64,000 nt of DNA from Protea cynaroides. Lineage: Eukaryota; Streptophyta; Magnoliopsida; Proteales; Proteaceae. The notes under the pieces are model-generated. The model saw only the letters and a list, made by a program, of their open reading frames with translations. It was not told the DNA's origin and made no database searches. The DNA lies in assembly GCA_028583415.1 (NCBI GenBank), contig CM053266.1, forward strand, positions 8,751,932-8,815,931. Reading direction: 5' to 3'. Of the stretch, positions 43,548 to 54,430 are shown piece after piece (the stretch's first letter is position 1; every line of letters begins with the position of its first letter). The position numbers and the translations under genes were made by a program.

Positions 43548-44866
43548 CTGTTACCACATCAGGCGATGCGACAGCATCCTCAGATGTAACAACATAAACT
43601 CGTCCTTGCTGTAGTTGCTTCCTGGGCTTAGGACACTCCCTTGAAATATGTCCCACTTGATTGCAGTTAAAACACCTTATTCCTTCACTATTTTGCTTTG
43701 GTTGCGATGGGACTGCTGAAGTAGTCTTGGCTGCAGCATTGAAGCCTTGAGTATGGAAGGTTTGAATGTCCTTGTATTCCCTCCATTATATGAAGTTCCA
43801 GTTGGCCTTTTAATACCCCTATTTTGAGAAAAATAGCTCTCTTTCTGGCTCAACTCTATCACTCGAGCAATTTGTACAGCTTCATTGTAAATTTTCTTTT
43901 CCAAGCCCAGAACATGTTCACGGATGCTCCCCTTGAGTCCCATGATGAACCTTTGGGTCTTTGTGTTTTCCTCTTGCATGCTGGCGGGTGCAAAGAAGAA
44001 CAGCTCCTCATAACACTGTTGATATGCATCCACAGTCATTTGCCCCTGGTACAGACTCAGGAACTCTCTTTCCATGGAATCTCTAAAACTTCTAGGGAAG
44101 TACTTCTCAAAGAATGCCTCCTTATATATACCCTAGGTCAGTTGGGTGTGCTTTGTTAACAGATAAGTTCGTGTGGACTTCCACCAGTGGTGTGCATCGC
44201 CTTTCAACATGAATGTTACACACAATACTTCTCTTCCTCATTCACTGTCATCATCATAAAATTTCTTTCCATTTCGTCAACCCAGTGTGCTGGCCACAAA
44301 GGATCTGCTGGCTTGCCATTAAATTCTTTGGGCTTCATCTTCAGAAAATGCTCGACCAGTCTGGAGTGGTCCAGCTGATACGGAGTATAGGCCTTATACA
44401 TAGGTGGTTGGTACTGATAACCACCTTGAGTTACCTCAGGGTTCTACACTTGAGCCTGCATGACTAGTATTTGAGGTGCATGGGGTACTGTGTTACTTCC
44501 CCTAAGTACTGTGCTTGCCTGTCCTGCTAGCATCGGTGTCGTATGTGCAGCTGGAAAAACCATGCCTATGGTAGCTTGCATATTAGATTGTACCTGTTGT
44601 ATTTGCTGCAGCTGTTGTGTCAAGTTCCTTACCATCGTAGCCAGATCCGTAGGTGGAGCTGGCAAGTTAGTAGGATTTGTCTGGCCATTAGCCATGGGCG
44701 GTGCCGTATTCAGATTCTCCTGTGTCTTAGGATGTATATGACTGTCTTCCTCCACAGGTGGGGGTGGTGGAATAGAATTACGGCTTTGTCTGGTCACTCT
44801 TCGCCCAGCCATTTCCTGTTCTGATGATGGTAGTGTCTGTAAACAATCATAGCGCATGTGAGGCAA
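43548..44866 (-). pseudogene. TK-B gag
   Basis: The likely start is MAGRRVTRQSRNSIPPPPP at about 44812, in a longer open frame. A glutamine-rich helix TQQLQQIQQVQSNMQATI follows, then after a stop KMKPKEFNGKPADPLWPAHW, the capsid segments FRDSMEREFLSLYQGQMTVD and EELFFFAPASMQEEN, GLEKKIYNEAVQIARVIELS, and the zinc knuckle CFNCNQVGHISRECPKP (CCHC) near 43630-43680. The last exon codons are RVYVVTSEDAVASPDVVT. Several stops and a frame change break it. Compared with TK-A, which has no gag at all, it shows what TK-A lost. Confidence 0.8.
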
Positions 44867-45005
44867 TCAATATAAGTTGTTCTCAAGTCAAAAATTCAAC
44901 TAATCAATATAAATTTCAAATTTTTTTTCCAGATCTTTCTGACAAAATACTGTATTTTCCATCGTAGGGTCGATGGTAGGGTCGTTCCTTATGCGACCCT
45001 AGGGT
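44867..45005. other. Spacer between gag and antisense gene with GGGTCG motifs
   Basis: At 44963-45012, GTAGGGTCGATGG, TAGGGTCGTTCC, ATGCGACCCTAGGG and ATGCAACCCTGAG form a short cluster like the GGGTCGAT clusters of the TK-D LTR, not like the CCGGT clusters of TK-B's own LTRs. Confidence 0.5.
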
Positions 45006-45574
45006 ATGCAACCCTGAGAAACACTGTCAGCTTACCAGAGATGATCACTGGGAGATGAAAGCGATCAACCTACGTCCAGAGCCTCGGGTGTACTGCAAGA
45101 TCATCCAGCACAACCTGATACCCCAAAGTGACACTATAAGAGGATCTCCCAGTTGACCCAGTTTGTCCTTTACTACATTTGTACTAGGCAGCCTGTCTGC
45201 CTACTCTACATTATCCTGAGGATGATGATCTGTGCTATGGTGCCTGGTCAAATAGGCAACCTGCCTACAGATGTCTGATCACTACACTGCTCACCTGCCT
45301 AGGTATTGATTTAATAGATGAGAAGATTCAAGAAAAGTCCTTCTCATCGGTTCTGGACTGGGAGGCCATCTGTAGGATGGGTATGCGGGATGTTCAGGTC
45401 AGTGATGATGAGAGGAACACTCTGGTGCGTCCTCGTACTCGGGTAGAGGTATCAGACGCTGAGGCAGCAACAACAGCAGCCGGAGCAGGGGTTCACGGGG
45501 GTGATGCTGAGGATGAGGTTTGCATGTATATGGATGTAGACGCTATACCTCCTCCATCACCTCCAGCTCCATGA
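45006..45574 (+). pseudogene. Antisense ORF of TK-B, putative plant transposon protein relic
   Basis: Plus-strand reading (opposite to TK-B) gives MKAINLRPEPRVYCKIIQHN, a QPVCLP segment, LGIDLIDEKI, then VLDWEAICRMGMRDVQVSDD in the open frame 45377-45574, an alanine-rich AATTAAGAGV and an acidic proline-rich end. These match, in order, the TK-C antisense relic (PRVYCRIVQHN, RHPVCLP, LGINVNQE, ISKM) and the TK-A ORF (VEAIYKMQMDDLVLSDEE). The N-terminal third seen in TK-C is absent. Stops and frame changes break the centre. The position between primer site and gag is the same as in TK-A and TK-C. Confidence 0.6.
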
Positions 45575-45845
45575 TGTATGTTTCTTTTTTGTTTTTCTTT
45601 GTACAACCGAGTAACTATCTGGGTTGTGGACTGTACTCTGATTCGGATATGTATATAAACGTGCTTTTGACTTGATGTATATAAAACTTGTTTCTCCTTT
45701 TATATGTGCATTATTCTCTTTCTTAAATTTTGTCTCAAACAACACAGGTGCTTACAATGTGTTCTTATTAAAGCTTTTAAATTTTATCCTAACTCAGTTT
45801 ATGAACTTTGTGGAAATATACTGGTTTAATAGACATGGCCTGAGA

Positions 45846-45857
45846 GCTATGATACCA
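45846..45857 (-). promoter_or_regulatory. TK-B primer binding site, initiator tRNA-Met, one mismatch
   Basis: TGGTATCATAGC on the minus strand, three bases from the LTR end. TK-A has TGGTATCAGAGC; the G-to-T change would weaken priming. Confidence 0.8.
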
Positions 45858-45860
45858 AGT

Positions 45861-48113
45861 TGTCACACCCCAATTCTTTACTATTCAGAGTGGTGTAATG
45901 AACCGCTAATAAACCAATGGTTCAACCAGGATCTCAAATAGGCTGTGTCCGTTTGCTTAAACCATACACATCCACAACCATAATCAGAGTAAATACACAA
46001 TAGCGAAAGTCTTAAATTTTAAATGAACTGAGAATAAAAATGTGATAATCATAAATAAAATACCAATTATATGTCATTGACCGAGACATAAGTAAATAAA
46101 CTAATCAATTACATTCACTCAATAATCCAATTAAAACCTAATCGAAAATACATGAGTTACACTCGCATAACGAATCATGCGTCTCCATTATATCTTCTGT
46201 GTCCATTATCGCAACACGCCCGAATGCGGGAGCACTCATATAATCTTTCACGGTCATACCTGCATCATCAACTAAAAATATTCGAATTCGAAAAGGGTGA
46301 GCACACATCATGGCTCAGTGAGCAAACAAAACAATGCAACAAACATATGCATGCATTCAATTCATATCTGTGGTCTGGTATATAAGTTTGCATTGTACTA
46401 TAGAAAGGTTCGGAGGCCGCCTCACCTCTATACATGAGTGTGTGAAGCTGCCCAATGAATATCGGCATTGTCGTCCCACATACACCCACCATGGAAATAG
46501 TGTACCCAATGGGTATCGACATTAAAGTACCACATGCTCCAATACCAACACGTAAGCCCCTATTGGCGAGGGCTTACAAACTGGGCTCGCAACTAACCAA
46601 TCCTAATGTCAAACAGTGTATCCAAGGCCTCACCCCAGCATCCCTCATTACGTCCATAGAGATAGAGCTAAGGCCTCCCGGCAGAGTCAGAGACTATACG
46701 GTTCGAGACCACCTCTCCTGATGCCCTATGACATAATAGCTCTGCTAAGGTAATGGCGATACGACGATGTTAGTGGACAAGACTTGAGTAGAGATAGGGC
46801 TAGAGTCTGGTGACCAGGACACACCACGATATCACGTCCTCCCTCTGATGCCCCACTCGCATCAAATACACAAACCACACATAAACATTTACATGCCTAT
46901 TCCTAACATCACCATCATCATCATGTGATAAATAAACGAAATTAAATATACATGAACAGTAATAGCAAGAATATTGGATGACATGTTAAATGCACAATAC
47001 ACAGATACACGCACAAAATCAATCATGGTATAGGACTCAATAAGCAAAAATAGCTTTTTGTTATCCAATTAGTTTAGGTCTTGTTCCCTCACCTGACGCT
47101 TGTTTGATAGTTCGCTCCACGTTACAAGGTCCAAACGTGCTATCATAAGATCCTACATGATATTAGGGTTTAGTTAGAATAGGTTTACGTTGGTCAGAAA
47201 ACCAATAATGGCAAAACACATCTCACAGAGCTGACCAGTCACAGTACCAATCGCAGCACTGTGGGGAAACTTGCGATCGGTATGGTCAGCCGGTCCCCAT
47301 AGACCAGCCCCCGAAAGGTACCGATCGCAGTACCGGTCGCATAGGGTGCAACCGGTATAGTCGACCGGTATGTCTCCGGAAGACCATACGTCCGGTTCTT
47401 GACTGCCGTCGATCATCCCCTATTGATCCTAGGGTTCCTCCTACACATTCTAGATCTGAGCACTGAGTTAGAGTTATTTCCAACTCCATTCAAGTCCTAG
47501 CTTTGATGGTCTTCTTCCTAGAACTCGAATCTAGGGTTTACCGACTAGATTAGGGTTTGTCGGCAAAATAGGATTTAGATCAATACCTCGCTTTGCATGG
47601 TATTGATCCAACTACAACTAACCATTCTAGATTACTTATAGTAGAGGAAGGTTTGAGCACTTTCCATCGACTTGCAGTAACTTGTTCTTCGTCGAACAGC
47701 AATGTCGGCTCTTCCCTTTGCTTCCTAGCTTCTTCACCTTCTTCAGCCTCTTTCTTTTTTCTAGTGTTTGTGAGGATCATGGAAGCGGTTTTAGGAGGTT
47801 TAGAGGGGTTTATATAGGCTAGGTTTAGGTTTAGGAAGCCTCCTAACATTAGGAAAGCCCTTCAGTTTGAAATTTGGAAAGTAGGACCGGCAGAGATCCG
47901 TTTCTGGATCTTAGTGGTCTGCCGCGCAGGCTATACCGTTCGACCGGTACCAAGACCGGTACCATCGAACGGTATGAATTAATTCATACTTATTTTGGTC
48001 CATTTTGTACCTGTTTGTCATCCGCTCGTCCCGTCTAGCCCGGTGATGATTGGAAGACCTGTTACGACATGAATTCAAGGTTTAGATCGGGTTCATGGAG
48101 TGCGGGTCTTACA
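45861..48113 (-). repeat. TK-B 5' LTR (right)
   Basis: Direct repeat of 37766-40005. TATA CTATATAAACCCC lies at about 47817-47805 (minus). The splice donor of the other LTR is altered here (GGAAAG replaces GGTAAG near 47660). Motif clusters are at 47938-47978 and 47275-47395. Confidence 0.9.
46138..46272 (-). CDS. LTR mini-gene of TK-B, right copy, open
   Basis: 45 codons: VDDAGMTVKDYMSAPAFG, RVAIMDTEDIMETHDSL, then CECNSCIFD. It differs from the left copy at about ten positions but keeps the frame, the length and the Cys motif. Confidence 0.5.
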   Translation of the reverse strand, partial: VDDAGMTVKDYMSAPAFGRVAIMDTEDIMETHDSLCECNSCIFD

Positions 48114-48915
48114 GGAATAGTGCTCTAGAGCGTGCTCGCTCTGCGGAGAAGACCAGGGACAGCGCCATCGAGGCAAGACGTGTCTTCTCTGAGGAAAATG
48201 AAAACTTGACGATAGAGCGAGACAACCTGAAGCGAGAGATGGACACCCAACGGGTTTGTAGTCATGCTGAAAAAAAGGGTCTAGAGGAGAGTCTTCAGGA
48301 AGAGAAGGATAAGGCTCTCGCAGATAGGAAATGTATGGAAGAGTCCCTAAAAGCGGAGAAGGCGAGGGCAGAGGTGCTGGAGTCCCAGTTGGAGGAGATG
48401 ACAATGAAATGCGGCAGTTTGGCGGTGTGAGTTCAAGATCTCTTGTGCGACAAAGACAAGGTGGAGGTGGGGATCTTCGATCGCATCGAAAAGTCTCTGA
48501 GTGACTTCAAGTTGTCGCTGGACCTCAAAGTATATGTTGCCGAGGATCCCGCGTTGAAGAATTTCTGACTTCGATGGGGTGCCCAGTACTTCATCGACGA
48601 GGCAAGGAATTTAGCCAGATTCTTCCATAAGAAGCTTCAACTGGCAACGAACTTCTCCACTACCTCCTTCCTATAGATGGACTAGACTTGTAGAGGTAGG
48701 CTATTGGAGACGTTGAGGCACAAGGTGACGAGGCGGAATAAGGAGATGATGAGGAAGAAAGGGACGTCCAGGAGGATATTGCCGAGGGAGAACCTGGTAC
48801 TGAAGTTGTGGGAGATGGAGATGGTGTGGTCCATGAGATGGTTTTCTAGTCAGGGATATCTCTCCCATCCTCACGATTCTTCCTGGGGAGCTGACTTCCT
48901 CTGCGTGGCCTGAAT
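48114..48915 (+). pseudogene. Accessory gene of TAT-2, part 2: coiled-coil region
   Basis: Continues the frame of 37685-37765 after TK-B: LELERS joins SALERARSAEKTRDSAIEA. The next 100 residues are a strong coiled coil of charged heptads (IERDNLKREMDTQR, LEESLQEEKDKALADRK, EESLKAEKARAEVLESQLEE). After a stop at 48428-48430 come LSDFKLSLDLKVYVAEDPAL and AQYFIDEARNLARFFHKKL. The end is a different frame to 48913. A coiled coil after the gypsy-type transposon domain is usual for this family as I recall it. The protein probably oligomerises; a role is not known. Confidence 0.6.
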
Positions 48916-49179
48916 TAGATGCCCCAGCAACCGACTAGTAAACCGAGAAGGCAATCCAGTTTTTTGAAGCAAAATCCTTAAAGGCCTCATCTCCTTTTTC
49001 CATTTTTTTTGTTGGAGGAGCCCAATGTAATGTATCGGTGTTCCATTTTCTCTTGTACCAGATTACAAAAGTCATGAAGACATTCGTGTCCCAACTTCGG
49101 GTCTCAACTGTGTCGCTTTATATTTTTCTTTTCTTCCACTTGCGACTTGGTGACATTTTCTATTTTGTTTGGATTAGGT
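48916..49179. other. Probable intron or spacer before a second coiled-coil segment
   Basis: T-rich sequence ending in TTTTGTTTGGATTAG, a plausible 3' splice site, at about 49179. No coding region supported. Confidence 0.35.
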
Positions 49180-49660
49180 GTACAGCGGGAGAGGGTTTTC
49201 TTCTCTTGAATTGCTGCGGGTGCGAGCTCTTCCAACTCCCGCGTATGTGCTTGAGACTCGGATCCACAACCTTTCGATTGAGCGATATAGGCTTGTCGCA
49301 CGATTGTCCAAAATGGAAGAAGAACTCAACTAATGGCACGTTCATAGTCTCAATGGATTATCGCGAGTATGTTTAGTTAAGGACGGAAGTGGTCTGGTGG
49401 CGAAAGAGGAGTGATGAAGACCGTCATCTGCGAGTCACTGCAGAAGCGAGACTGGATCATTTAGCTAGGAAGCTCACCAAGGCTGAGGAGACGATCGTCG
49501 AGTTGTCAGGATACAAGAGGGATAAGGGTCTATATTATCGGATCCCTATCCATCTTTTGATGGGATTTATGAGACCATGTCATAGTAAAGAGCAAGTATT
49601 AGGTACAAGATGGTGTTGGCTACGAAGAAGCTACTCGACAGTGCTGAGAAGTTGAGAGAG
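49180..49660 (+). pseudogene. Degenerate further exon of the TAT-2 accessory gene
   Basis: Plus-strand words such as YRLVARLSKMEEELN and TAEARLDHLARKLTKAEETI, then VELSGYKRDKG, indicate another charged coiled-coil stretch, in shifting frames. It continues part 2 or duplicates it. Confidence 0.4.
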
Positions 49661-50345
49661 CCCCACCCAAGTTGGCATGGAGCCACTCTAGGTAGATGTT
49701 TTTTGTTTTCATTTTTGAATGATTGAATGACTGTATAGTATAGTACCCCCGAGTTCTTGATAGTGGGAGTATGCGCACTGTCGAGAACTTTTCTGCTGCA
49801 ATGTTATTTTTGTCTGTGAATAATACAGAAGGTGGTGTTGAGTTGTAGTGTAAGAAATTTTTATTGTCTCTTTGCCTAATGTATGAACTTGGGGGTGTGA
49901 CCTTCTTTAGGGAGTACATAAAAAGTTACAACAAAGCATGCAATGGGATCTACGTAAAGGTGCCCCTGGTGATGGGATGCGTCTTGGCCATCTGGGGCAT
50001 GTTGGTGACTTGACCATTCGCATGGATACTTGAACCGTAGAGAGGTCCTGAATGAAGTCAAGTCGTAGCGTATGTTTCCCGGGATCAATTAACTGGGGCT
50101 TTGGCCCAAGCATTCCCTTGAAGCGACATAGGTTCAACTTTTGTCGAAGGGTTGCAGTAGTTCACGTTAGATAGAGAGATTGGTAATGTAGAGAAGCTTT
50201 ATTGAAATGAGCAGAGTTTATTGCATTATTGATAAAACTTTTGCAAGTTGTTAGAGTGCCAGGGCTTCTCGATACATTTTTCTTTCATTGTTTCGAGATA
50301 GCACGTTCCTGGCCTTGTCACGTGGATTATTCTGTAAGGTCCTTC
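49661..50345. other. TAT-2 internal spacer between accessory gene and integrase remnant
   Basis: No domain recognised on either strand. CTTGATAGTGGGAGTATGCG and its near-inverse around 49755-49795 could form a stem. Confidence 0.4.
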
Positions 50346-50705
50346 CTAGGTCGGCATTAGTTTACCTTGTTGTTTGGGATTTGAGATTATTGTGCGGTGG
50401 AGCACCAGGTCACCAACTTTAAAATTCTGAATCCATACTCGCGAGTTGTAATATTTGACTACCCTTTGCTGGTAAGCCAATATCTTTAAGCGCGCTTTGT
50501 CGTGAGTTTCTTCAATTAGGTCTAGATTGTTTCTGAGGCCTTCATCATTGAGCAGTTCATCGTAACTGGTGATCCTGATGGTAGGATGAGTTGCCTCAGC
50601 AGGTATGACTGTCTCTTGTCCCATAGACCAGCATGAAGGGGGTCTCCCCAGTTGGAGTCATGCTAGTCGTTCTATAGGACCAGAGCACACTTAGCAACTT
50701 GTCGG
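50346..50705 (-). pseudogene. TAT-2 integrase C-terminal remnant
   Basis: Reading minus: LWSYRTT, TPTGETPFMLVYG, then ETVIPAEATHPTIRITSYDE, LLNDEGLRNNLDLIEETHDK, LAYQQRVVKYYNSRVWIQNF and KVGDLVLHRT. These follow the catalytic core in Tat-type integrases. The catalytic Asp and Glu motifs are not present; protease sequence begins within about 60 bp upstream, showing an internal deletion that removed RT, RNase H and most of integrase. Confidence 0.8.
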
Positions 50706-51490
50706 CTCATCTTCCCTTGGCCAAGCCAAGTCACCGCGCTATCCCGTGAGAAATTATCTTGTTGGTGGTTTTGGCTTGGCCTACAGATGCATGCTCGAAG
50801 GAGGTTAAGACCTGGTCTGCCAAGGAGTGCATTATGGCTAGAAGGAACATCAAAGACAAGGTAGGAGAGAGACAATGTGGTCCTTCTGGGTTTCGTTCCA
50901 ACCCTCTTCTCCAAAATTATAGCGCCTTTGACCTTCACGACATCGCTAGAGAAGCTGATAAGGGAAAACTTTATCGGATGAAGTTGCCTCCTGTCTAGAC
51001 TCATTGCTTTGAAGGCGTGGTAGAACAGTATGTCGGCTGAGCTGCATGTATCTACTAATAGTCTCTCATCCTCGTTTACTTTTTCAATCACCGTCGTAAT
51101 CACAATGGCATCTTCATGAGGGAGCTCAATGCCGGTGAGCTCTTTGTCAGAAAAAGTGATAACATCTTCGTGCTTGTATGGCGTAGAGGAACTCTCTGAT
51201 TGACATTCCAGTTTGGTGTATGATTTTCTATTGTTATTAGATGTGTTCTCAGTTACAGGGCCACCAATTATCATGCTGGAATAGTGCACTGGGTGTGATT
51301 CATAGTAGCTCCAACCTACATACTCACTTTTATATAGAAAGTGGTAGGTGTTCTTGTTGGGAGTCCCAATCCTACGTATTGGTGGGCTTGGGCTTTCTAC
51401 TACCATGTCTTCATGCTTAGAATTGGCCCCTTGTACCATGAGCCCATCCAGCAGGTTGAGGTAGTCAAGTCGCTGTGTCAGATATGTCAT
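50706..51490 (-). pseudogene. TAT-2 protease
   Basis: The frame is open for 272 residues: VITFSDKELTGIELPHEDAI, then LLVDTCSSADILFYHAFKAM, FSLISFSSDVVKVKGAIILE and HNALLGRPGLN. The catalytic Asp-Thr-Gly is changed to Asp-Thr-Cys, which should abolish activity. The C-terminus past RPGLN is replaced by sequence around the deletion junction. Confidence 0.78.
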
Positions 51491-51814
51491 AGACTCCTTG
51501 AACTCATATTCAGCTCACGACTTTGGGTGCAAGCGATCCTTGGTTCTGCGACTTGAATAACATGCATGGCTGGTTCTCTGGTGCCGATTTTTGAGATGTC
51601 TCTTGATTTGGGGGATAGGATGGATGCTTTTCAAGATGACTCTGATACAGCCACGCGGGTCGCCAATCCTGTTCAAGGGTGGAGAAGCTGAATTATCTTT
51701 ATCCGAGTCTTCCCTATTTCAGCGAGCACGTCATAGCTCGGGGTCATCTTCTCTTTCAGTAGGTTGCTTCCCCTTCTGCTTGTTGTCATCTACAATGGGT
51801 TTCTCCACATATTC

Positions 51815-53389
51815 TTAGATGTGATTGTGTTTGATTAAATCTTCAATCGCATACCTTAGGACACGACACTTATCTGTGTCATGCCCATTCCAGCAATGAT
51901 AGCGATAGTATTTCTTGAACCTCTCCCTCGACGGGTCTGGCTTTATTGGAGGTGGATGAGCTAATTCATATTGTGTGCCTCTAAGATTGTGCAGGAGCTC
52001 GGACATGGGGACAGTCAATCTAGTGAATTGGTCCTAGTTAAAATCAACTCTGGTGACCTGTTTATCAAGAAATCTATTTTTACCAGTCTTCTGCTTCTTG
52101 GGTATCTCGCTGGGTGACTTGTTGACAACCTCAGTGTCGTTTCTCATTTTCTCCCCTGACTTGGGGTGTGTAAGGAGAAGGGCTTTATTCATTGACGCAT
52201 ACTTCTCGACTCTAGTCATTAGTTCAGCATAGGTTTGTGGTGGCCTTTTGTAGATAGACTTTAAAAGATCTTTGTCCTTAATTCCACCTTGTAATGCCGT
52301 CATTTTGACCTCTGAATTGACATTCTTGATTTCTAGGGCCTCGTGGTCGAATCTTGAAAGATAAGCCCATAGAGTATCCTCTGGCTTTTGCTTAACATTG
52401 ATGAGGTTCGTTGAGGTCTTGTTCGAGGCTGTTTGGGTTTGAAAGTGCTCGAAGAAGCGATCACTCAATTGATCAAAGGATTCGATGGAGTTAGCTGGCA
52501 GGCTGTTAAACCAAAGTCACCCTACCCCTTGTAACATTGATGGAAAAGCTCGATAGAGATTTACGTCGTCATAAAGATGCAGTACCATTAAAGCTGAAAA
52601 GTTATCGAGATGCAACTAAGGATCCATTGTTCCATCATCGGATCGACTTTTAGCATAAGAAATGTTCTGGTCTTGGGACATCCATTATCTCCTTTGTGAA
52701 AGCCATATCGACACAATATTTTTTCTTTCTTGAAGCCACTGTAGACTCCGACTGTTTCTTTTCCATTTCTGCCATGCGAGTCAGCATGGCGAGGAACTGC
52801 TGTTCTAAGGAACTTTGTGGGGTGCTCGCCTGTGCTTCTTGCTTAGCGGCACATCTCTACTCTGCCATGCGACTTCTGATGGCCAGTCTTTCTATCCGGC
52901 CAGCATCCACCCTTTCTTGTGCTTCATTTCCCATTTATCGATTATCTTTCTGGCCATGGTCCCTTTCTTTATTTTGTGGTGCTACGAGTTCTTCCACATC
53001 TGAATCTCATTCTAGAAGATAGTCTTTTTCCTCTAATTCATCTTCTTTCCCTTCTGCATTAGGGAAATCTTTCTCGACAGGCAAATCTTGACCTGGGACA
53101 GGAGTTTTGGATCTTGTCGGATCCCTGATGGATCATCAATGAGTTGGTGGTAGAGGTGGATTGAGTAGCCATGCCATCTCGGAGTTGATCTTTCAAATTA
53201 TTAAACTAATCAATAGTAACATACTGTGGTGCTATTCTGTGGCTCTCTAGGATAGAAGGTGGTGAATCGTGGCTAGTGGAGGAATTTCTGCCTTTGTTTC
53301 CTAGTGGGGGATTATTCTGCAGCTATCCTTCTTACGGTAGCTCTTGTCATTGTTATTCTCAGGGGGCTGATTCCGAGTTCGTGCCATTG
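51815..53389 (-). pseudogene. TAT-2 gag
   Basis: The likely start at about 53387 is MARTRNQPPENNNDKSYRKK, then a stop. The capsid-like part includes LWFNSLPANSIESFDQLSDR, FFEHFQTQTASNKTSTNLIN and FDHEALEIKNVNSEVKMTAL, colinear with the retrotransposon gag domain of TAT-3. The 52468-52034 frame is open for 144 residues. The zinc-knuckle-like YHCWNGHDTDKCRVLRYAIE at 51815-52018 precedes IEDLI. Confidence 0.75.
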
Positions 53390-53440
53390 TTCAAGAAATA
53401 GAGAACACAGACTTCTTGAATTCGTGTTCGAAGAAAACAG

Positions 53441-53460
53441 GCCCCACAGTGGGGGCCAAA
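53441..53460 (-). promoter_or_regulatory. TAT-2 primer-site region
   Basis: TTTGGCCCCCACTGTGGGGC on the minus strand, seven bases from the LTR end. TAT-3 has TTTGGCGCCCACCGTAGGGG at the same place. Confidence 0.65.
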
Positions 53461-53467
53461 CTATTGC

Positions 53468-54148
53468 TGCTGTAACCGGATTTGTTGGGGTGCCCGTATC
53501 CTAAAAGAAAAATACAGGAGGTTAATGAAACCGTGCCAAGGTGTCCGGAATCCACTTCGATGGTAAAGTCAGTAACAGAGAAAATAGTCCAAAGCAAAGC
53601 CAAGATGGCAAGCTCGGAGGGAGTGGGGATGATGGAATTCAAGAAAGCTGTATTAGCGGTATGATCGCTAGTAGAGAATTCAGATAGTGTTGACATGATC
53701 TTTACCTTCTAACTGTCTAAGAGTTATATAGAATGGAGAGAGTTCTAGATAAACTTCCAACCTAACCGCCTAACTACTAGGAGCATTCGTGATATTCTCG
53801 TACGGCCATAGGATGAAGATCCAATGGCCAGTCTCAATGTTGTGTCACTATAACCAATAGTTCTCACACCTACTGACGTGGCAATGTCAAGAACAACCAA
53901 AGAACTACACACATGAAAACCATCGCATCTGTATACAGGAAAGTCGCAATAATCGTGACATGGGTAACTCGGTAGCCAACAGCAAGATCTTACCATCCTA
54001 GCGAGATGATCCAGCGAGCCAATGGTAACAACCACGAACTCACATAGAAGGGTGGCTTAAGAGATCCAAACACGTGTCTCCCTCCCGTACGATGATGCCT
54101 GGGGACAAGTGTCACTTAACAATTAGATAATGAAATATGGCATTAACA
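53468..54148 (-). repeat. TAT-2 5' LTR
   Basis: Matches 32259-32948. On the element strand it starts TGTTAATGCCATATTTC and ends CCGGTTACAGCA. Confidence 0.88.
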
Positions 54149-54430
54149 GTCTATAATACAAAAAGGCCCAAACAATCTATGCCCTAATTTAGGATGGTTC
54201 TGGTGGGAGACCAAATGCTACCGATATGGCTATAATTTGACATAAACCCAATCGTCCACAACATTCTCCTTATCAGTCCGATGTTGATCAACTTGAAACT
54301 TCATTCAGCCTTGAGCTCTTGTGAGGTTGACACGAAGCATTTGGAGGACCTCATCTCGTGAGAGGAGAATATCGACTTCTGTATGGATAATTGGCTCGAG
54401 GACTGGATCGGTGCTGATATTTTTGGTTTG
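54149..54430 (-). pseudogene. Chromovirus integrase fragment, upstream half of the gene split by TAT-2
   Basis: Minus-strand reading gives RDEVLQMLRVNLTRAQ, stop, MKFQVDQHRTDKENVVDDWV and KLGHRLFGPFCIID up to the TAT-2 LTR. The next words in this family (I-G-P-I-A-Y-K-L-E-L-P) are found at the other end of TAT-2 (32258 downward), so the two parts were once contiguous. Similarity upstream ends near 54430; the integrase core is gone. Confidence 0.72.

Larger units (their letters stand above)
37766..48113 (-). mobile_element. LTR retrotransposon TK-B, Tekay/Del-like chromovirus, complete but defective
   Basis: LTRs 37766-40005 and 45861-48113, TGTAAG...GTGTGACA on the element strand. Minus-strand order: primer site, antisense gene (plus strand), gag, intron, protease-RT-RNase H-integrase-chromodomain, purine tract. 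Flanking five-mers are GGAGT (37761-37765) and GGAAT (48114-48118), one base apart, an aged target duplication. It interrupts the coiled-coil part of the TAT-2 accessory gene: removal with one target copy leaves that frame continuous. All genes have a few stops or frameshifts. Confidence 0.92.
32259..54148 (-). mobile_element. TAT-2: Tat-like Ty3/gypsy element with two nested insertions, core-deleted
   Basis: LTRs at 32259-32948 and 53468-54148, each TG...CA (TGCTGTAACC...TGGCATAACA form). Minus-strand order is primer site, gag, protease, integrase C-terminus, then a plus-strand accessory gene, then the 3' LTR. Reverse transcriptase, RNase H and most of integrase are missing. After subtracting solo LTR TK-D and element TK-B, about 9.3 kb remains. 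It sits inside an integrase gene whose two halves flank it. Flanking five-mers are GTTAC (32254-32258) and GTCTA (54149-54153), so a target duplication is not clear. Confidence 0.82.
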
